A DNA stretch of 64,000 bases from Sporolactobacillus sp. CQH2019 (GTDB taxonomy: Bacteria > Bacillota > Bacilli > Bacillales > Sporolactobacillaceae). Both the position numbers and the translations under genes were made by a program. Below, piece by piece: positions 30,925 to 39,705 of this stretch (positions are counted from its first letter, which is position 1; each line of letters starts with the position of its first letter). The notes under the pieces were generated by a model that was given only the letters and a program-made list of their open reading frames with translations, searched no databases and had not been told where the DNA came from. The DNA is taken from positions 191,942-255,941 of the forward strand of contig NZ_JARAJZ010000002.1 of NCBI RefSeq assembly GCF_028765345.1. The letters run 5' to 3'.

Positions 30925-32175
30925 TTAGGCTTCATCAAAAGAAAACGCCCACTCTCCGCGGCGGAAAACCGCTGTTTTCGTGCCGTCTTTTTTTACACCG
31001 TCGATGTCCAGTCCGGCCGATCCGACCATAAAATCTTCATGTACGATGCTGTCGTTGACGCCGGCGTGATCCAGCTGCGCGCCGTCCATCTTACTTCCGC
31101 CTTCAATGCAGGAAGCGTATGCCTTTCCAAGTGCCAGATGGCAGGAAGCATTTTCGTCGAACAGGGTATTGTAAAAAACAAGGCCGGATGCGGATACCGG
31201 CGACCGATGGGGCACGAGGGCTACTTCGCCGAGCCGCCGCGCCCCGGCATCGGATTCCAGAAGATGCCTCAGCGCTTCTTCCCCTTTTTCAGCTTTAAAA
31301 GCAACGGCTTTTCCATCTTTGAACGTCAGCGAAAAATGATCAATGATCTGGCCGTCATAATTTAAGGGCATTGTCGCGGCAACCGTGCCGTTCACGCCTC
31401 TTTTATGCGGCATTGTGAACACTTCCTCCGTCGGAATGTTTGCGTTGAACTCCACGCCCGTTTCGGCCGGGCTCGAACCGCCGTTCCAAATATGCCCTTC
31501 AGGCAGATCAATGCTCAGATCCGTGCCCTCCGCTCTGTAAATAAGCTGTTTAAACTGCTGCCGGTTTAAAAAATCCCGGACAGCGTGCAGCGCTTTATTA
31601 TGCTCTTTCCATGCGGCTTCCGGATCGTCACGGCCTGTGACGCGGCTGATGCGCAGAATTTCCTCCATTAATCGTTCCTGCGCCTCCGCGGCAGGTTTTC
31701 CCGGAAACACTTTTTTCGACCAGGCAACCGTCGGGTAAGCAATGAGCGACCATTGTATTTTGTCTTTCATCAGAAATTCCCGATACCGAGAAAGCCCTTG
31801 TCCCGCCGCCTTCATATACGCGGCCGACCGGGTTCCGTCCACATCTTTCAGCAGATCCGGATTCGGTCCGTAAATATTCAGAACGGCATAGTTGTCCTGT
31901 ACTGATTCGTTGCGCACAGCAAATTTCCACGACGGGATATGCTCCAGTGCGTCAAGCGGCGCGTACCGGAAGCGAAGAAGCGAGGTCGCATCGTCCGTCC
32001 AGTCGACAAAAACGTCCCTGGCACCCGCTTTATAAGCCGCTTCCGCTACAAGATCGGCGAATCGGGAAGCCTCGACCGGTGCGGTTAGCAAAAGCCCCTG
32101 CCCTTTCTGCAGATTCACGCCTGTTTTGATCGCCAGTTCAGCAAATCTTTTGAGCCCTTCCTCAAATTTTTTCAT
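30925..32175 (-). CDS. M29 family aminopeptidase (AmpS/PepS type)
   Basis: Cytosolic two-metal aminopeptidase removing N-terminal residues from peptides. 416 aa beginning MKKFEEGLKRFAELAIKTGVN as in M29 enzymes; metal-ligand regions include HIWNGGSSPAETGVEFNANIPTEEV near 227-251 (two Glu), HRSPVSASGLVFYNTLFDENAS (Glu, near 340) and the HLALGKAY / HAGVNDSIVHEDFM His and Asp residues near 350-385. GGAGGG seven bases before the ATG. Monocistronic by context. Confidence 0.93.
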   Translation of the reverse strand: MKKFEEGLKRFAELAIKTGVNLQKGQGLLLTAPVEASRFADLVAEAAYKAGARDVFVDWTDDATSLLRFRYAPLDALEHIPSWKFAVRNESVQDNYAVLNIYGPNPDLLKDVDGTRSAAYMKAAGQGLSRYREFLMKDKIQWSLIAYPTVAWSKKVFPGKPAAEAQERLMEEILRISRVTGRDDPEAAWKEHNKALHAVRDFLNRQQFKQLIYRAEGTDLSIDLPEGHIWNGGSSPAETGVEFNANIPTEEVFTMPHKRGVNGTVAATMPLNYDGQIIDHFSLTFKDGKAVAFKAEKGEEALRHLLESDAGARRLGEVALVPHRSPVSASGLVFYNTLFDENASCHLALGKAYASCIEGGSKMDGAQLDHAGVNDSIVHEDFMVGSAGLDIDGVKKDGTKTAVFRRGEWAFSFDEA

Positions 32176-32467
32176 TATATTTCCCTCCGATATAAAAATG
32201 ACGTTCGATCAGTTTGGAACCAAAACAAAAGATCTTTCGCCGCAGCTGCGCGGCCGATGCAACGCCTTAAGCCGCTGTGCCCGTGCAGCATGCCTCACGG
32301 ATCATGTGAAATGACTGCCTCGTGAAAAAGCCCGGTGCCCATCGATGCAGCGTCCTGATCTCATGATTTTCTCTTTGTCCTTTTCATCACGGACCCATCT
32401 GATCGTTTCATTATACTCGTCTCACCGATTGCTGAAAAACTCCGTCAGCCGTTTCAAAAAGCAAAAG

Positions 32468-32511
32468 GGAACATATGTTTTATTTTCCAGTAATAAAGAA
32501 ACGTATGTTCG
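32468..32511. promoter_or_regulatory. Two LexA (SOS) boxes upstream of the Y-family polymerase gene
   Basis: GAACATATGTTT core at 32469-32480, and at 32498-32511 the reverse complement reads CGAACATACGTTTC, a perfect match to the Bacillus LexA box CGAACRNRYGTTYC. A TATAAT at 32514-32519 follows immediately, so LexA bound to the second box would block the -10. The gene start is 30 bases further on. Confidence 0.9.
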
Positions 32512-32548
32512 TGTATAATAAAATTGGACTTAGAAATGGGGGACATCA

Positions 32549-33775
32549 ATGGAGCGGATCATTTTTCTCATCGACATGCAGACCTTTTATGCTTCATGCG
32601 AAAAGGCCGACCACCCGGAGTTCAGAGACAAACCGCTGATCGTAGCCGGCGATCCGAAGCGAAGAAGCGGCATCGTGCTCGCGGCCTGTCCGCTGGCCAG
32701 GGAATTCGGCGTCACGACGGCGGAGCCGCTTGGCCAGGCGCTGAAAAAGTGCCCGCACGCCGTTATCCGGCGGCCGCGAATGCAGCATTATATAGACGTC
32801 TCCGTTCGAGTGACCCGCCTTCTGAAGCAATTCACGGATCTCGTCGAACCTTATTCTATCGACGAACAGTTTGTCGATATGACAGGCAGCCTGCATTTCT
32901 ACAAATCCCCGCTTGCGATGGCCGAACAGATTCAGCGGTCGATAGCAAAAGAAACAGGTGTGCGTGCCAGAATCGGTATCGGCCCTAATAAAGTCCTGGC
33001 GAAAATGGCCTGCGATCATTTCGGAAAGCATAACAAGGCCGGTATCTTTGAACTCAATCGCAGCAACATCGAGCACTGTCTCTGGCCGCTGCCGATCGGT
33101 GAATTGTTCGGTGTCGGTCATCGCATGGAACAGCACTTGCTCGGTATGGGCATCCGCAGGATCAGCCATCTGGCCAACTTTCCGATCGGCCTTCTGCGAA
33201 AAAAATGGGGCGTGAACGGCGAGCTGCTTTGGATGACCGCCCGCGGCATCGACACCTCCCCGGTCTCTCCAGGAACATTCGGCAAACAAAAAGCGATCGG
33301 CCACCATATGACTTTGCCGTATGATTATGCAAATATTAAAGACATCCGTGTCATTCTGCTGGAACTCAGCGAGGAAGTCGCCTACCGGGCGCGGGCAAGA
33401 AAGTACAGAGGCCGCGTCGTTTCCGTCGCTGTATCCGGCGTTTTTGAACGGCACAGCGGTTTCCATCGGCAAATCAGGCTGCCCTTTGCGACTCATTTCG
33501 GCATGGACATTTACCGGGCGGCCGACCGCCTGTTCACCGAAAGCTGGGACAGGCAGCCGGTGCGCGGCGCCGCCGTAACTCTTTCCGATCTGCAGCCCGC
33601 AGGCAGCTATCAGCTTGACCTGTTCGCGTGTCTTGAGAAAAAAGAGAGACTCAGTGCCGCCGTCGATGCCATTTATCGAAAATACGGAAAAACGGCCATT
33701 TTCCGGGGACCCTCATTGATGCCGGCCAGTCAGCTCCGGGCACGCGCAGACAAAATAGGCGGCCACTACAAATGA
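32549..33775 (+). CDS. Y-family DNA polymerase (PolY2/YqjW, UvrX type)
   Basis: Error-prone translesion polymerase. 408 aa with the metal-binding LIDMQTFYASCE (Asp near residue 9), the steric Tyr/Ser region and the catalytic YSIDEQFVDMT (about 101-111), followed by HhH and little-finger domains; HLTPY-like GHHMTLPYDYANIKD joins them. It resembles B. subtilis YqjW/UvrX rather than the housekeeping DinB. GGGGGA lies five bases before the ATG. Two LexA boxes upstream predict induction by DNA damage. Confidence 0.95.
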   Translation: MERIIFLIDMQTFYASCEKADHPEFRDKPLIVAGDPKRRSGIVLAACPLAREFGVTTAEPLGQALKKCPHAVIRRPRMQHYIDVSVRVTRLLKQFTDLVEPYSIDEQFVDMTGSLHFYKSPLAMAEQIQRSIAKETGVRARIGIGPNKVLAKMACDHFGKHNKAGIFELNRSNIEHCLWPLPIGELFGVGHRMEQHLLGMGIRRISHLANFPIGLLRKKWGVNGELLWMTARGIDTSPVSPGTFGKQKAIGHHMTLPYDYANIKDIRVILLELSEEVAYRARARKYRGRVVSVAVSGVFERHSGFHRQIRLPFATHFGMDIYRAADRLFTESWDRQPVRGAAVTLSDLQPAGSYQLDLFACLEKKERLSAAVDAIYRKYGKTAIFRGPSLMPASQLRARADKIGGHYK

Positions 33776-33886
33776 TGAAAGCCGGCCGAACCGTATCGGA
33801 AATGCAAACCGTTCCTTTTTCAAATGGAATACAACACACGCGGAACTCCATTCAGACAGCACGCACTTCTCCGGACCGTTTCTAAA

Positions 33887-33933
33887 AAAAGCTCCGTCTG
33901 TCTTCTGCGGGCACGGACAGACGGAGCTTTTCT
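33887..33933. terminator. Shared terminator between polymerase and alcohol dehydrogenase genes
   Basis: GCTCCGTCTGTC (33891-33902) pairs with GACAGACGGAGC (33916-33927), with A-run before and T-run after; serves both convergent genes. Confidence 0.9.
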
Positions 33934-33941
33934 CTTCATGT

Positions 33942-35105
33942 TTACAGCGAAGCGCGGAGAATATCCAGCGTATCTTCTTTATTCAGTTTTTTGAACTGGC
34001 CGAATTCACCTCTTGCCATCGCACGTTCGGCGATCAGATCCACTTTGCTGCCGTCGATTGAATAGTCGGCGAGACGGCTCGGCGCGCCGATGCCTGTCCA
34101 GAATGCTCGCAGCGCTTCAATCCCGGCAAGAGCTATTTCACGGTCCGTTTTCCCCTGCGGGTCGACATGGAAGACGCGCTCGGCAAGCTGCTTGAAGCGG
34201 CCGACATTAACATCCAGATTGTGCTTCATCCAGTTCGGGAAGATAATGGCCAGCCCGCCGCCATGGGGAATGTCATAGACAGCGGAAACGGCATGTTCGA
34301 TATTGTGCGACGCCCAGTCGCCGGCAAATCCCATCGATACCATGCCGTTCAGCGCCATCGTCCCGCAGTAAAGAATCGTCTCGCGAAGCTGATAATTTTC
34401 AAGATCGTTTACGAGCTTCGGTGCCGTCTCAATCACCGTCTGCAGAATGGATTCGCACAGGCGGTCCTGCAGCGGCGTATGCGTCGTCTGATGAAAATAG
34501 TGTTCAAAAACATGTGCCATCATATCGACCATGCCGTAAATTGTCTGATTTTTCGGCACGGAAAACGTGAAGGTCGGGTCGAGAATGGAGAAAGACGGAT
34601 AAGAATAAGCAGAGCTCCACCCATATTTTTCATGAGTGTCCCAGTTGGTGATCACCGAATTGGGATTCATCTCGGAACCGGTTGCCGCCAACGTCAGCAC
34701 TGTTCCAAACGGAAGGGCATCATGCACCGTTTTTTTACGCGTTACAAATTCCCACGGATCGCCGTCGAACTTCGTGCCCGCAGCAATCGCCTTCGTACAG
34801 TCGATGACGCTCCCGCCGCCGACTGCCAGCAAAAACTGGATATCCTTTGTCAGACAGATATCGATTCCTCTTTTTACAGTTGTCAGCCGCGGATTCGGTT
34901 CAACGCCCGCCAGTTCGGACACTTCGGCATGAAGCTCGTCAAGAATCTGTTTCACCTGATCATAAAGGCCCGTCCGTTTGATGCTGCCGCCGCCATAAAC
35001 AAGCAGCACTCTTTTGCCGTATTTCGGAATCTCCGTTTTCAGCTGTTCGAGCTGTCCCCTGCCGAAAATCAGCTTCGTCGGATTGTAATAAACAAAATGA
35101 TCCAT
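33942..35105 (-). CDS. Iron-type alcohol dehydrogenase (butanol dehydrogenase-like)
   Basis: NAD(P)-dependent group III alcohol dehydrogenase, likely reducing aldehydes such as butanal in fermentation. 387 aa: [12 protein letters not shown] start, Rossmann [31 protein letters not shown] (about 96-108), and metal ligands in [11 protein letters not shown] (Asp/His near 194-198) and [21 protein letters not shown] (His near 267 and 281). Closest in type to YugJ/YugK and clostridial BdhA. Exact substrate cannot be told from sequence. Confidence 0.92.
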   Translation of the reverse strand: MDHFVYYNPTKLIFGRGQLEQLKTEIPKYGKRVLLVYGGGSIKRTGLYDQVKQILDELHAEVSELAGVEPNPRLTTVKRGIDICLTKDIQFLLAVGGGSVIDCTKAIAAGTKFDGDPWEFVTRKKTVHDALPFGTVLTLAATGSEMNPNSVITNWDTHEKYGWSSAYSYPSFSILDPTFTFSVPKNQTIYGMVDMMAHVFEHYFHQTTHTPLQDRLCESILQTVIETAPKLVNDLENYQLRETILYCGTMALNGMVSMGFAGDWASHNIEHAVSAVYDIPHGGGLAIIFPNWMKHNLDVNVGRFKQLAERVFHVDPQGKTDREIALAGIEALRAFWTGIGAPSRLADYSIDGSKVDLIAERAMARGEFGQFKKLNKEDTLDILRASL

Positions 35106-35481
35106 AGTCCATCGCCTCGCTCATAAAGTTTAGAAAATTTTTTCAGGAAAAGGGTCCGGAACAAAACGGTCCTGTCCCATTTATTATAATATACTTGAAT
35201 TTTTTCGGTGCATCTTTCAGGAACCCGCCGCCGAAATTAACCGTCATGACGGCTGCTCAGTCCGGAAAATCATTGCGGATTTCCGGTGCTGTTTCTCCTT
35301 TACAGCGATGCATTTCAGGAGTACGATAGCTTCGTGAAAATAAATGATTCACTGAATTCTGCGGGAAAGGGAGAAAAAGACGACTCTGGAATGCTTTCCT
35401 GCGGCCTTTTTATCGCCGGACATTTCGTATACTTTATCGTGGATGAACGATCACATTGCAGTCTTGAAAGGAGCTCGGAAT

Positions 35482-35910
35482 ATGAATGTCGCTTTTTTCA
35501 TCACGCCAAAAAGTGAATGCAAGTATGTATATGATTATTGGACCATGAGACAGGCTATGGAAAAAATGGAGCATTACCGCTACACATCCGTCCCGATTTT
35601 GAACAAAAAAGGACATTACGTCGGTACGCTGACCGAAGGCGATCTCCTGTGGAAGCTGAAAAACAGCGGTGACCTTGATTTCAGGCATACCGAATCCGTT
35701 ATGCTGAAAGACGTCCCATTATATACCGATGTAAAAACTATATCTGTGGACGGCGAAATGGAGAATATGATCGATACGTCCCTTTCCCAGAATTTCGTTC
35801 CCGTTGTGGACGATTTCGGAATATTCATCGGGATTATCAAGAGAAGAGATATTATCGCCTATTTGTCGCGGATAATAAAAAACAGGAACGATTCAGGCGC
35901 AACAGTCTAA
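35482..35910 (+). CDS. CBS-domain pair protein
   Basis: 142-aa soluble protein made of two CBS motifs (about residues 15-65 and 75-130), which usually bind adenine nucleotides and regulate partners. Key phrases: HYRYTSVPILNKKGHYVGTL and SQNFVPVVDDFGIFIGII. The ATG at 35482 has AAAGGAG eight bases upstream; an earlier in-frame ATG at 35443 lacks one. Stand-alone, ended by a strong terminator. Ligand unknown. Confidence 0.9.
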   Translation: MNVAFFITPKSECKYVYDYWTMRQAMEKMEHYRYTSVPILNKKGHYVGTLTEGDLLWKLKNSGDLDFRHTESVMLKDVPLYTDVKTISVDGEMENMIDTSLSQNFVPVVDDFGIFIGIIKRRDIIAYLSRIIKNRNDSGATV

Positions 35911-35946
35911 AAACAGCAGCTGAATGACTTTAAAAACAGCCGGCGG

Positions 35947-35987
35947 CTGATCATCTCCCGGAGTTTGAGGAGATGATCAGTTTTTTT
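35947..35987 (+). terminator. Terminator of the CBS gene
   Basis: CTGATCATCTCC (35947-35958) and GGAGATGATCAG (35969-35980) form a perfect 12-bp stem followed by seven T. Confidence 0.92.
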
Positions 35988-36044
35988 CGCCGCTTTTACA
36001 GGCTATTTTTATCATTTTTTGCGTGCATTTATTATAATGAATGC

Positions 36045-36725
36045 GTGATCAAAAAATCAGCATTGGATGTGTGCCCATTGCCCTTTTCAAGTTATCGATT
36101 CATTCAGAACGGACTTTCACTGCTCCTCGCTTTGTTTCTGATTTGTCTTTCCGTTCAGCTGACCCTTCTGTTCAAACCGCTTTACTATTTCGACATTCAA
36201 TACTTAAATATCCCCGTACAGTCGCATCTCAGCCGGGTAAGAATCGTTGAAAACTATAATTATATGATCGATTATCTGCTGAACCCGATGCCTCAGACTT
36301 TCCATCTGCCGTCACTCTCCTACTCGCAGCACGGGCGTATTCATTTTGAGGATGTAAAAAGAATTTTTACAGGGATCGATATTCTTCTGCTCGTTACAGG
36401 CATTGCCGGAGCCGCCGGCTTTTATTCCAACATTAGAAATAAAGACTTTCACTTTTTAAAAACGACAGCGGTTGCCCTGATCCTTTTTACGATCGTTCCG
36501 CTGACCGCTTTTTTCCTTGATTTCAACGATTCATTTATCTTCTTTCACAAACTGTTTTTCAGAAATAACTACTGGATTTTTAACGCGGCGACGGATCCGG
36601 TAATCACCATTCTGCCTGAATCCTTTTTCTTCCACGCAGCTATGATGGTTCTCGGGTTGATTCTCGCTGCCGTCCTTCTGCTCATGATCGCCTATAAAAC
36701 ACTGACCCGGAAAACACGCGGGTGA
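36045..36725 (+). CDS. DUF1461 (TIGR01906) integral membrane protein
   Basis: Membrane protein with four or five predicted spans (near residues 23-45, 107-128, 140-160, 200-225) of the TIGR01906/DUF1461 family; function not known. The frame is open back to an ATG at 35973, but that ATG is inside the 3-prime arm of the previous terminator, so I place the start further on, at a GTG (36045) just after a TATAAT at 36032; TTG codons at 36063 and 36078 are alternatives. None has a good ribosome site, so the start is unsure. Its last codons are duplicated downstream. Confidence 0.72.
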   Translation: MIKKSALDVCPLPFSSYRFIQNGLSLLLALFLICLSVQLTLLFKPLYYFDIQYLNIPVQSHLSRVRIVENYNYMIDYLLNPMPQTFHLPSLSYSQHGRIHFEDVKRIFTGIDILLLVTGIAGAAGFYSNIRNKDFHFLKTTAVALILFTIVPLTAFFLDFNDSFIFFHKLFFRNNYWIFNAATDPVITILPESFFFHAAMMVLGLILAAVLLLMIAYKTLTRKTRG

Positions 36726-36797
36726 TCGATCATAAATGGTCTATTAGATATTCTTGGATAATAAAACACTGACCCGGAAAACACGCGGGTGATCGAT
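36694..36797. repeat. 37-bp direct duplication, 67-bp spacing
   Basis: Identical 37-base segments at 36694-36730 and 36761-36797. The first covers the last ten codons and stop of the DUF1461 gene; the second is non-coding. Perfect identity suggests a recent event. Confidence 0.95.
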
Positions 36798-37143
36798 GCT
36801 GCAGCGTACAGTACCCGCCGATCCGCGGCAGAATCATCGTTTCAAAAAAAAAGAGCCCCAGGCGAGGGCTAAAAAAAGAGGCTTAAAATAAAAAGAGACA
36901 TGATTTGCCTTATCAGGCTCTTTTAGCATAATCCGCTTTTCTTAAAAAATACTTAAAAAAAGCAGCAAAAAAAGAGAAAGAGCGTTCAAATTTCTCAGAA
37001 ATAAGAGGGGCGGCCGGACCTCCCGATGTTCGGACGGCGAATGGAAAAACATCTTGACGCTCCGAACCTTAAGCAAGCTTTTTTTAAAGAACACATTTCT
37101 TCCTGGGTGAATACCCTGTTCATGACAAAGGAGGAATGTGAAG
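36798..37143. other. Intergenic region with A-rich runs
   Basis: Has several A-rich runs with small imperfect hairpins near 36846-36880 and 36890-36925, and the ribosome site AAAGGAGG for the next gene at 37127-37134. No gene seen. Confidence 0.5.
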
Positions 37144-37536
37144 ATGAATGAAGAAGCCGGACAGTTTTATGATTATCGGGATGTAAACAGCAATTTGACC
37201 GGCAATTATCCGACAAACTATCCGATGGGAGAAAACACGGGCCATCATCATCCTCATGACCACAAACAGATAAAAGATTTGTGCGAAAAACACATTAATT
37301 ATTATGTTATGGGCCATTTAAAAGACGGAAGAGTGATCGAAGGAATCATCCTCAGCGTCGATCATGAAGCAGTAACCATCCTGGTTGCCGAAAAAGACAA
37401 TCACAAAAGGGAAGAGGAGGATACCAGACAATTCGGGCGCTTTCCCGGATTCGCCCGTTTTTCTCCCTTTCGCGTTCCCTTTCCCCTTTTCGGGTTTCCA
37501 TTCATTACACCTTTTTGGTTCCCGTTTTGGGTCTGA
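37144..37536 (+). CDS. Sm-like domain protein with aromatic/proline tail
   Basis: 130-aa protein. Residues about 1-30 are Asn/Tyr/Gly rich, 33-42 His-rich (HHHPHDHKQ), about 43-82 resemble an Sm/LSm fold (VMGHLKDGRVIEGIILSVDHEAVTILV by pattern: G-x-L-x-D-G-R, then a buried strand), and the last 35 residues are a run of Phe/Pro/Arg/Trp (RFPGFARFSPFRVPFPLF and on). The ATG at 37144 has GGAGG nine bases ahead. Similar small proteins with an aromatic/Pro tail occur in spore formers, but I cannot name it; function unknown, spore or envelope role is a guess. Confidence 0.82.
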   Translation: MNEEAGQFYDYRDVNSNLTGNYPTNYPMGENTGHHHPHDHKQIKDLCEKHINYYVMGHLKDGRVIEGIILSVDHEAVTILVAEKDNHKREEEDTRQFGRFPGFARFSPFRVPFPLFGFPFITPFWFPFWV

Positions 37537-37550
37537 AAGAATTTATATTT

Positions 37551-37576
37551 GCCCGGAAAACCCGGGCTTTTTTTGT
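37551..37576 (+). terminator. Terminator after the Sm-like gene
   Basis: GCCCGG/CCGGGC stem with an A-rich loop and seven T. Confidence 0.9.
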
Positions 37577-37616
37577 TATATTACACTTTCTGTACAAGCT
37601 TTCCGGGGATGTCCAG

Positions 37617-37868
37617 CAACCGTGCGGAAGATCCGTTTGTATCCTTTCTCCGAAGAATGAGACCGGGGCGGTTTGTCCGTCCCTGCAGGCTCCCCGGCAT
37701 TGCCCCGCAACCGTGCGGAAGATCCGTTTGTATCCTTTCTCCGAAGAATGAGACCGGGGCGGTTTGTCCGTCCCTGCAGGCTCCCCGGCATTGCCCCGCA
37801 ACCATGCGGCGGGATCATTGTATCCTTTCTCCGAAGGATGGGGCCGGGGCGGTTTGTCCGTCCCTGCA
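37617..37868. repeat. 91-bp tandem repeat, about 2.8 copies
   Basis: Copies begin at 37617, 37708 and 37799. The first two are essentially identical; the third has drifted and loses its end (about 70 bp). Each contains AAGATCCGTTTGTATCC, CGAAGAATGAGACCGGGGCG and TCCCTGCAGGCTCCCC. The unit is open in several frames only because 91-bp copies lack stops locally; no ribosome site, so non-coding. Confidence 0.93.
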
Positions 37869-38086
37869 ATGCATAAAGAGCCATTCAGGCGGGCATTTTT
37901 GACTGTGCCGGCAGGAAGTTTCGGCATTCGGCGATGGTCCGGCCTCTCCTGTTATCATGAGCCGTATTTTCTTAGACAAATGGAGGCTGAATCGATCATC
38001 CGCCTGTAAATGGGCATTTAATCCGTTCCGCTTCCGTCCATCCGCTCATATACTGCATCAACATGTAAGAGAAGGAGGTGTCGCTA

Positions 38087-38203
38087 ATGGGGGCTCCTGT
38101 TGCTGATGGATACGGATACGGCGGAGGTTACGGCAATGGATTCGCGCTGCTTATCGTTCTGTTCATTTTGTTAATTATTATCGGCGCTTCGTTCTGGTAT
38201 TAA
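38087..38203 (+). CDS. YjcZ-family tiny sporulation protein
   Basis: 38-aa protein: Gly/Tyr-rich head ([11 protein letters not shown]) followed by one hydrophobic helix ([19 protein letters not shown]) and Tyr stop. This is the YjcZ/TIGR01732 pattern, small membrane proteins found in spores of many Bacillales. GGAGGTG lies eight bases before the ATG at 38087. A terminator-like hairpin follows at 38260. Confidence 0.93.
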   Translation: MGAPVADGYGYGGGYGNGFALLIVLFILLIIIGASFWY

Positions 38204-38259
38204 TCCACGAACGCCGACAAATTCAAACCCATTTTCAGCCATTCACCTTCTTTTGGGCA

Positions 38260-38310
38260 AACAGGGCATCTCAGCATCGAAAAATCGATTGATGGGACGC
38301 CCTGTTCTAT
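38260..38310 (+). terminator. Terminator-like hairpin after the YjcZ gene
   Basis: AACAGGGC (38260-38267) pairs with GCCCTGTT (38299-38306); an inner CGAAAAATCG stem-loop; CTATTT follows. Confidence 0.5.
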
Positions 38311-38771
38311 TTCATCAACATGGATCAATCAAAAATCCGCGCAATCAGCCGCTCCCTTCCTTCATCGCCGGATACCGTTTTTCAGTGCCATTCACCCGCA
38401 TCCACGGATCTTTATCGGCCAGAAAATATATCGCTGTCCGGCCCGTTTTATGCGCTGCTTAGCGAAAACGGCCATTTTATATCAATCTTTTCTCATTCCT
38501 ATAATTTCTGATAATTTCTGATGAAAATCAAAAATCCGACCGTCGGAAAGCCTGACGACGCTCCGGACATTGCAGGGAAAACAAAGTTCCTTGATATGTT
38601 CTTTTAAGCACTTTTATCAATGCCCATTGTAAAAAGTGAACCTTCATTTTATTATAAACAAGTCATCACACGCTTCACTTACTTTATTCCAAGCATATTA
38701 TCGGTATTGTTTCTTAACAAATTTGTAGGCAATTAGGCACATTTATCTAGGTCTTTAAGGTGCTAATATAC
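38311..38771. other. Intergenic region before the riboswitch
   Basis: AT-rich, especially 38600-38770. It should contain the promoter for the riboswitch and receiver gene; TAATAT at 38764 is a weak -10 candidate. No gene seen. Confidence 0.45.
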
Positions 38772-38853
38772 CTATAGGGCAAATTTTACGAAAGTAAAAG
38801 ACGCAAAGCCACGGACCTAAAGTAGTATTTTGCCAGGGCAGCCGGGCTGCCGG
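38772..38853 (+). promoter_or_regulatory. Cyclic di-GMP-I (GEMM-I) riboswitch aptamer
   Basis: Read directly: GGGCAAA (38777-38783), a TTTTAC-GAAA-GTAAAA tetraloop hairpin (38784-38799), the hallmark GACGCAAAGCC (38800-38810), ACGGACCTAAA, and the GGCAGCCGGGCTGCC stem (38837-38851). Order and conserved words fit the GEMM-I consensus, including the GAAA tetraloop and its receptor. A short U-rich stretch (GGGAATTTTT) follows, so the expression platform may be a terminator; on or off polarity is not clear. Sits about 70 bases before the receiver gene. Confidence 0.95.
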
Positions 38854-38925
38854 GAATTTTTCCTGCACAATCAACTGAATGCTCTTTTCTAATTTGCCTT
38901 ACATTTAGAGAGAGGAAATTCAAGA

Positions 38926-39285
38926 TTGAAAAAAACCGTTCTCATTGTCGATGACTCCCATTTTATGAGAAATTATTTAAAAAACATATTAAACAGCGAC
39001 ACTTTCCGTGTGATCGGTGAAGCCGCCAATGGCTGTGAAGCCGTTCGCCAATATATGAAAGTCCGTCCTGATGTTGTCTTAATGGATGTGACAATGCCGA
39101 TCCTAACCGGAATTGAAGCCCTGAAGAAAATAATCGCATTCGACGCAAAAGCAAACGTTGTCATGTGTTCATCCATAGGAAGCCGCTTAGCGATCATACA
39201 AGCCATTAACATCGGCGCCAGAGATTTTATCGTTAAACCCTATCTTCACAATCTAAATAACATTTTGGCAAATACGTTCAAATGA
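38926..39285 (+). CDS. CheY-like single-domain response regulator
   Basis: 119-aa receiver domain without output domain. Acidic pair VDD (9-10), phospho-acceptor Asp in DVVLMDVTMP (near 54), Ser/Thr switch in VMCSS and Lys in FIVKPYL near 104 are all present; CheY-like. The TTG start has GAGGA nine bases upstream. Preceded by a c-di-GMP-I riboswitch, so its level should follow c-di-GMP; a link to motility or adhesion is inference. No kinase gene nearby. Confidence 0.93.
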   Translation: MKKTVLIVDDSHFMRNYLKNILNSDTFRVIGEAANGCEAVRQYMKVRPDVVLMDVTMPILTGIEALKKIIAFDAKANVVMCSSIGSRLAIIQAINIGARDFIVKPYLHNLNNILANTFK

Positions 39286-39705
39286 ATAATTTTCATTCTG
39301 CGATAGCCCCATCCCCACGTGATTCTTCCGTCCTGCGGCGGGCTGCCAGCGTCCGCTTTCAGTGCGGTGAGAAGATGGAAGCCGCAGTGCGGTAAAAATA
39401 CCCTTCAGCAGCACTTAAAAAATCGGCAGGAAACAGTGCAAAGCCAATAGCTGCGTATATGCGTATCATCGAAACAGATTTCAGACCCGGCGCGTTCCGA
39501 TGCCGGATCCTGCTTTTCAGCATGGCGGAATCGCAGCCGCCGATAGCATAGCTAATTTTAAGAGCAGATGAGCAGGGAGGATATGCCGCCCTGAATAGGC
39601 ATAATAGTCATCAATAGTGTTTAAACAAAGCAGGTCAGACACCTATGGCGGCCGCCGATCATACAATAACTCTGTGTTAAAAATTCCGGAAATGGAGTCA
39701 TGCTT
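39286..39705. other. Intergenic region between receiver and cupin genes
   Basis: About 420 bases with no gene, repeat or clear hairpin that I can support. A ribosome site GGAG at 39694-39697 serves the cupin gene. Confidence 0.45.

Noticed and set aside
35286-35516. 76-codon frame before the CBS gene
   Set aside because: Overlaps the CBS start and its ribosome site; hydrophobic by chance.
37505-37927. 140-codon frame across the 91-bp repeats
   Set aside because: Repeats translate in several frames; no ribosome site and the frame overlaps the Sm-like gene terminator.
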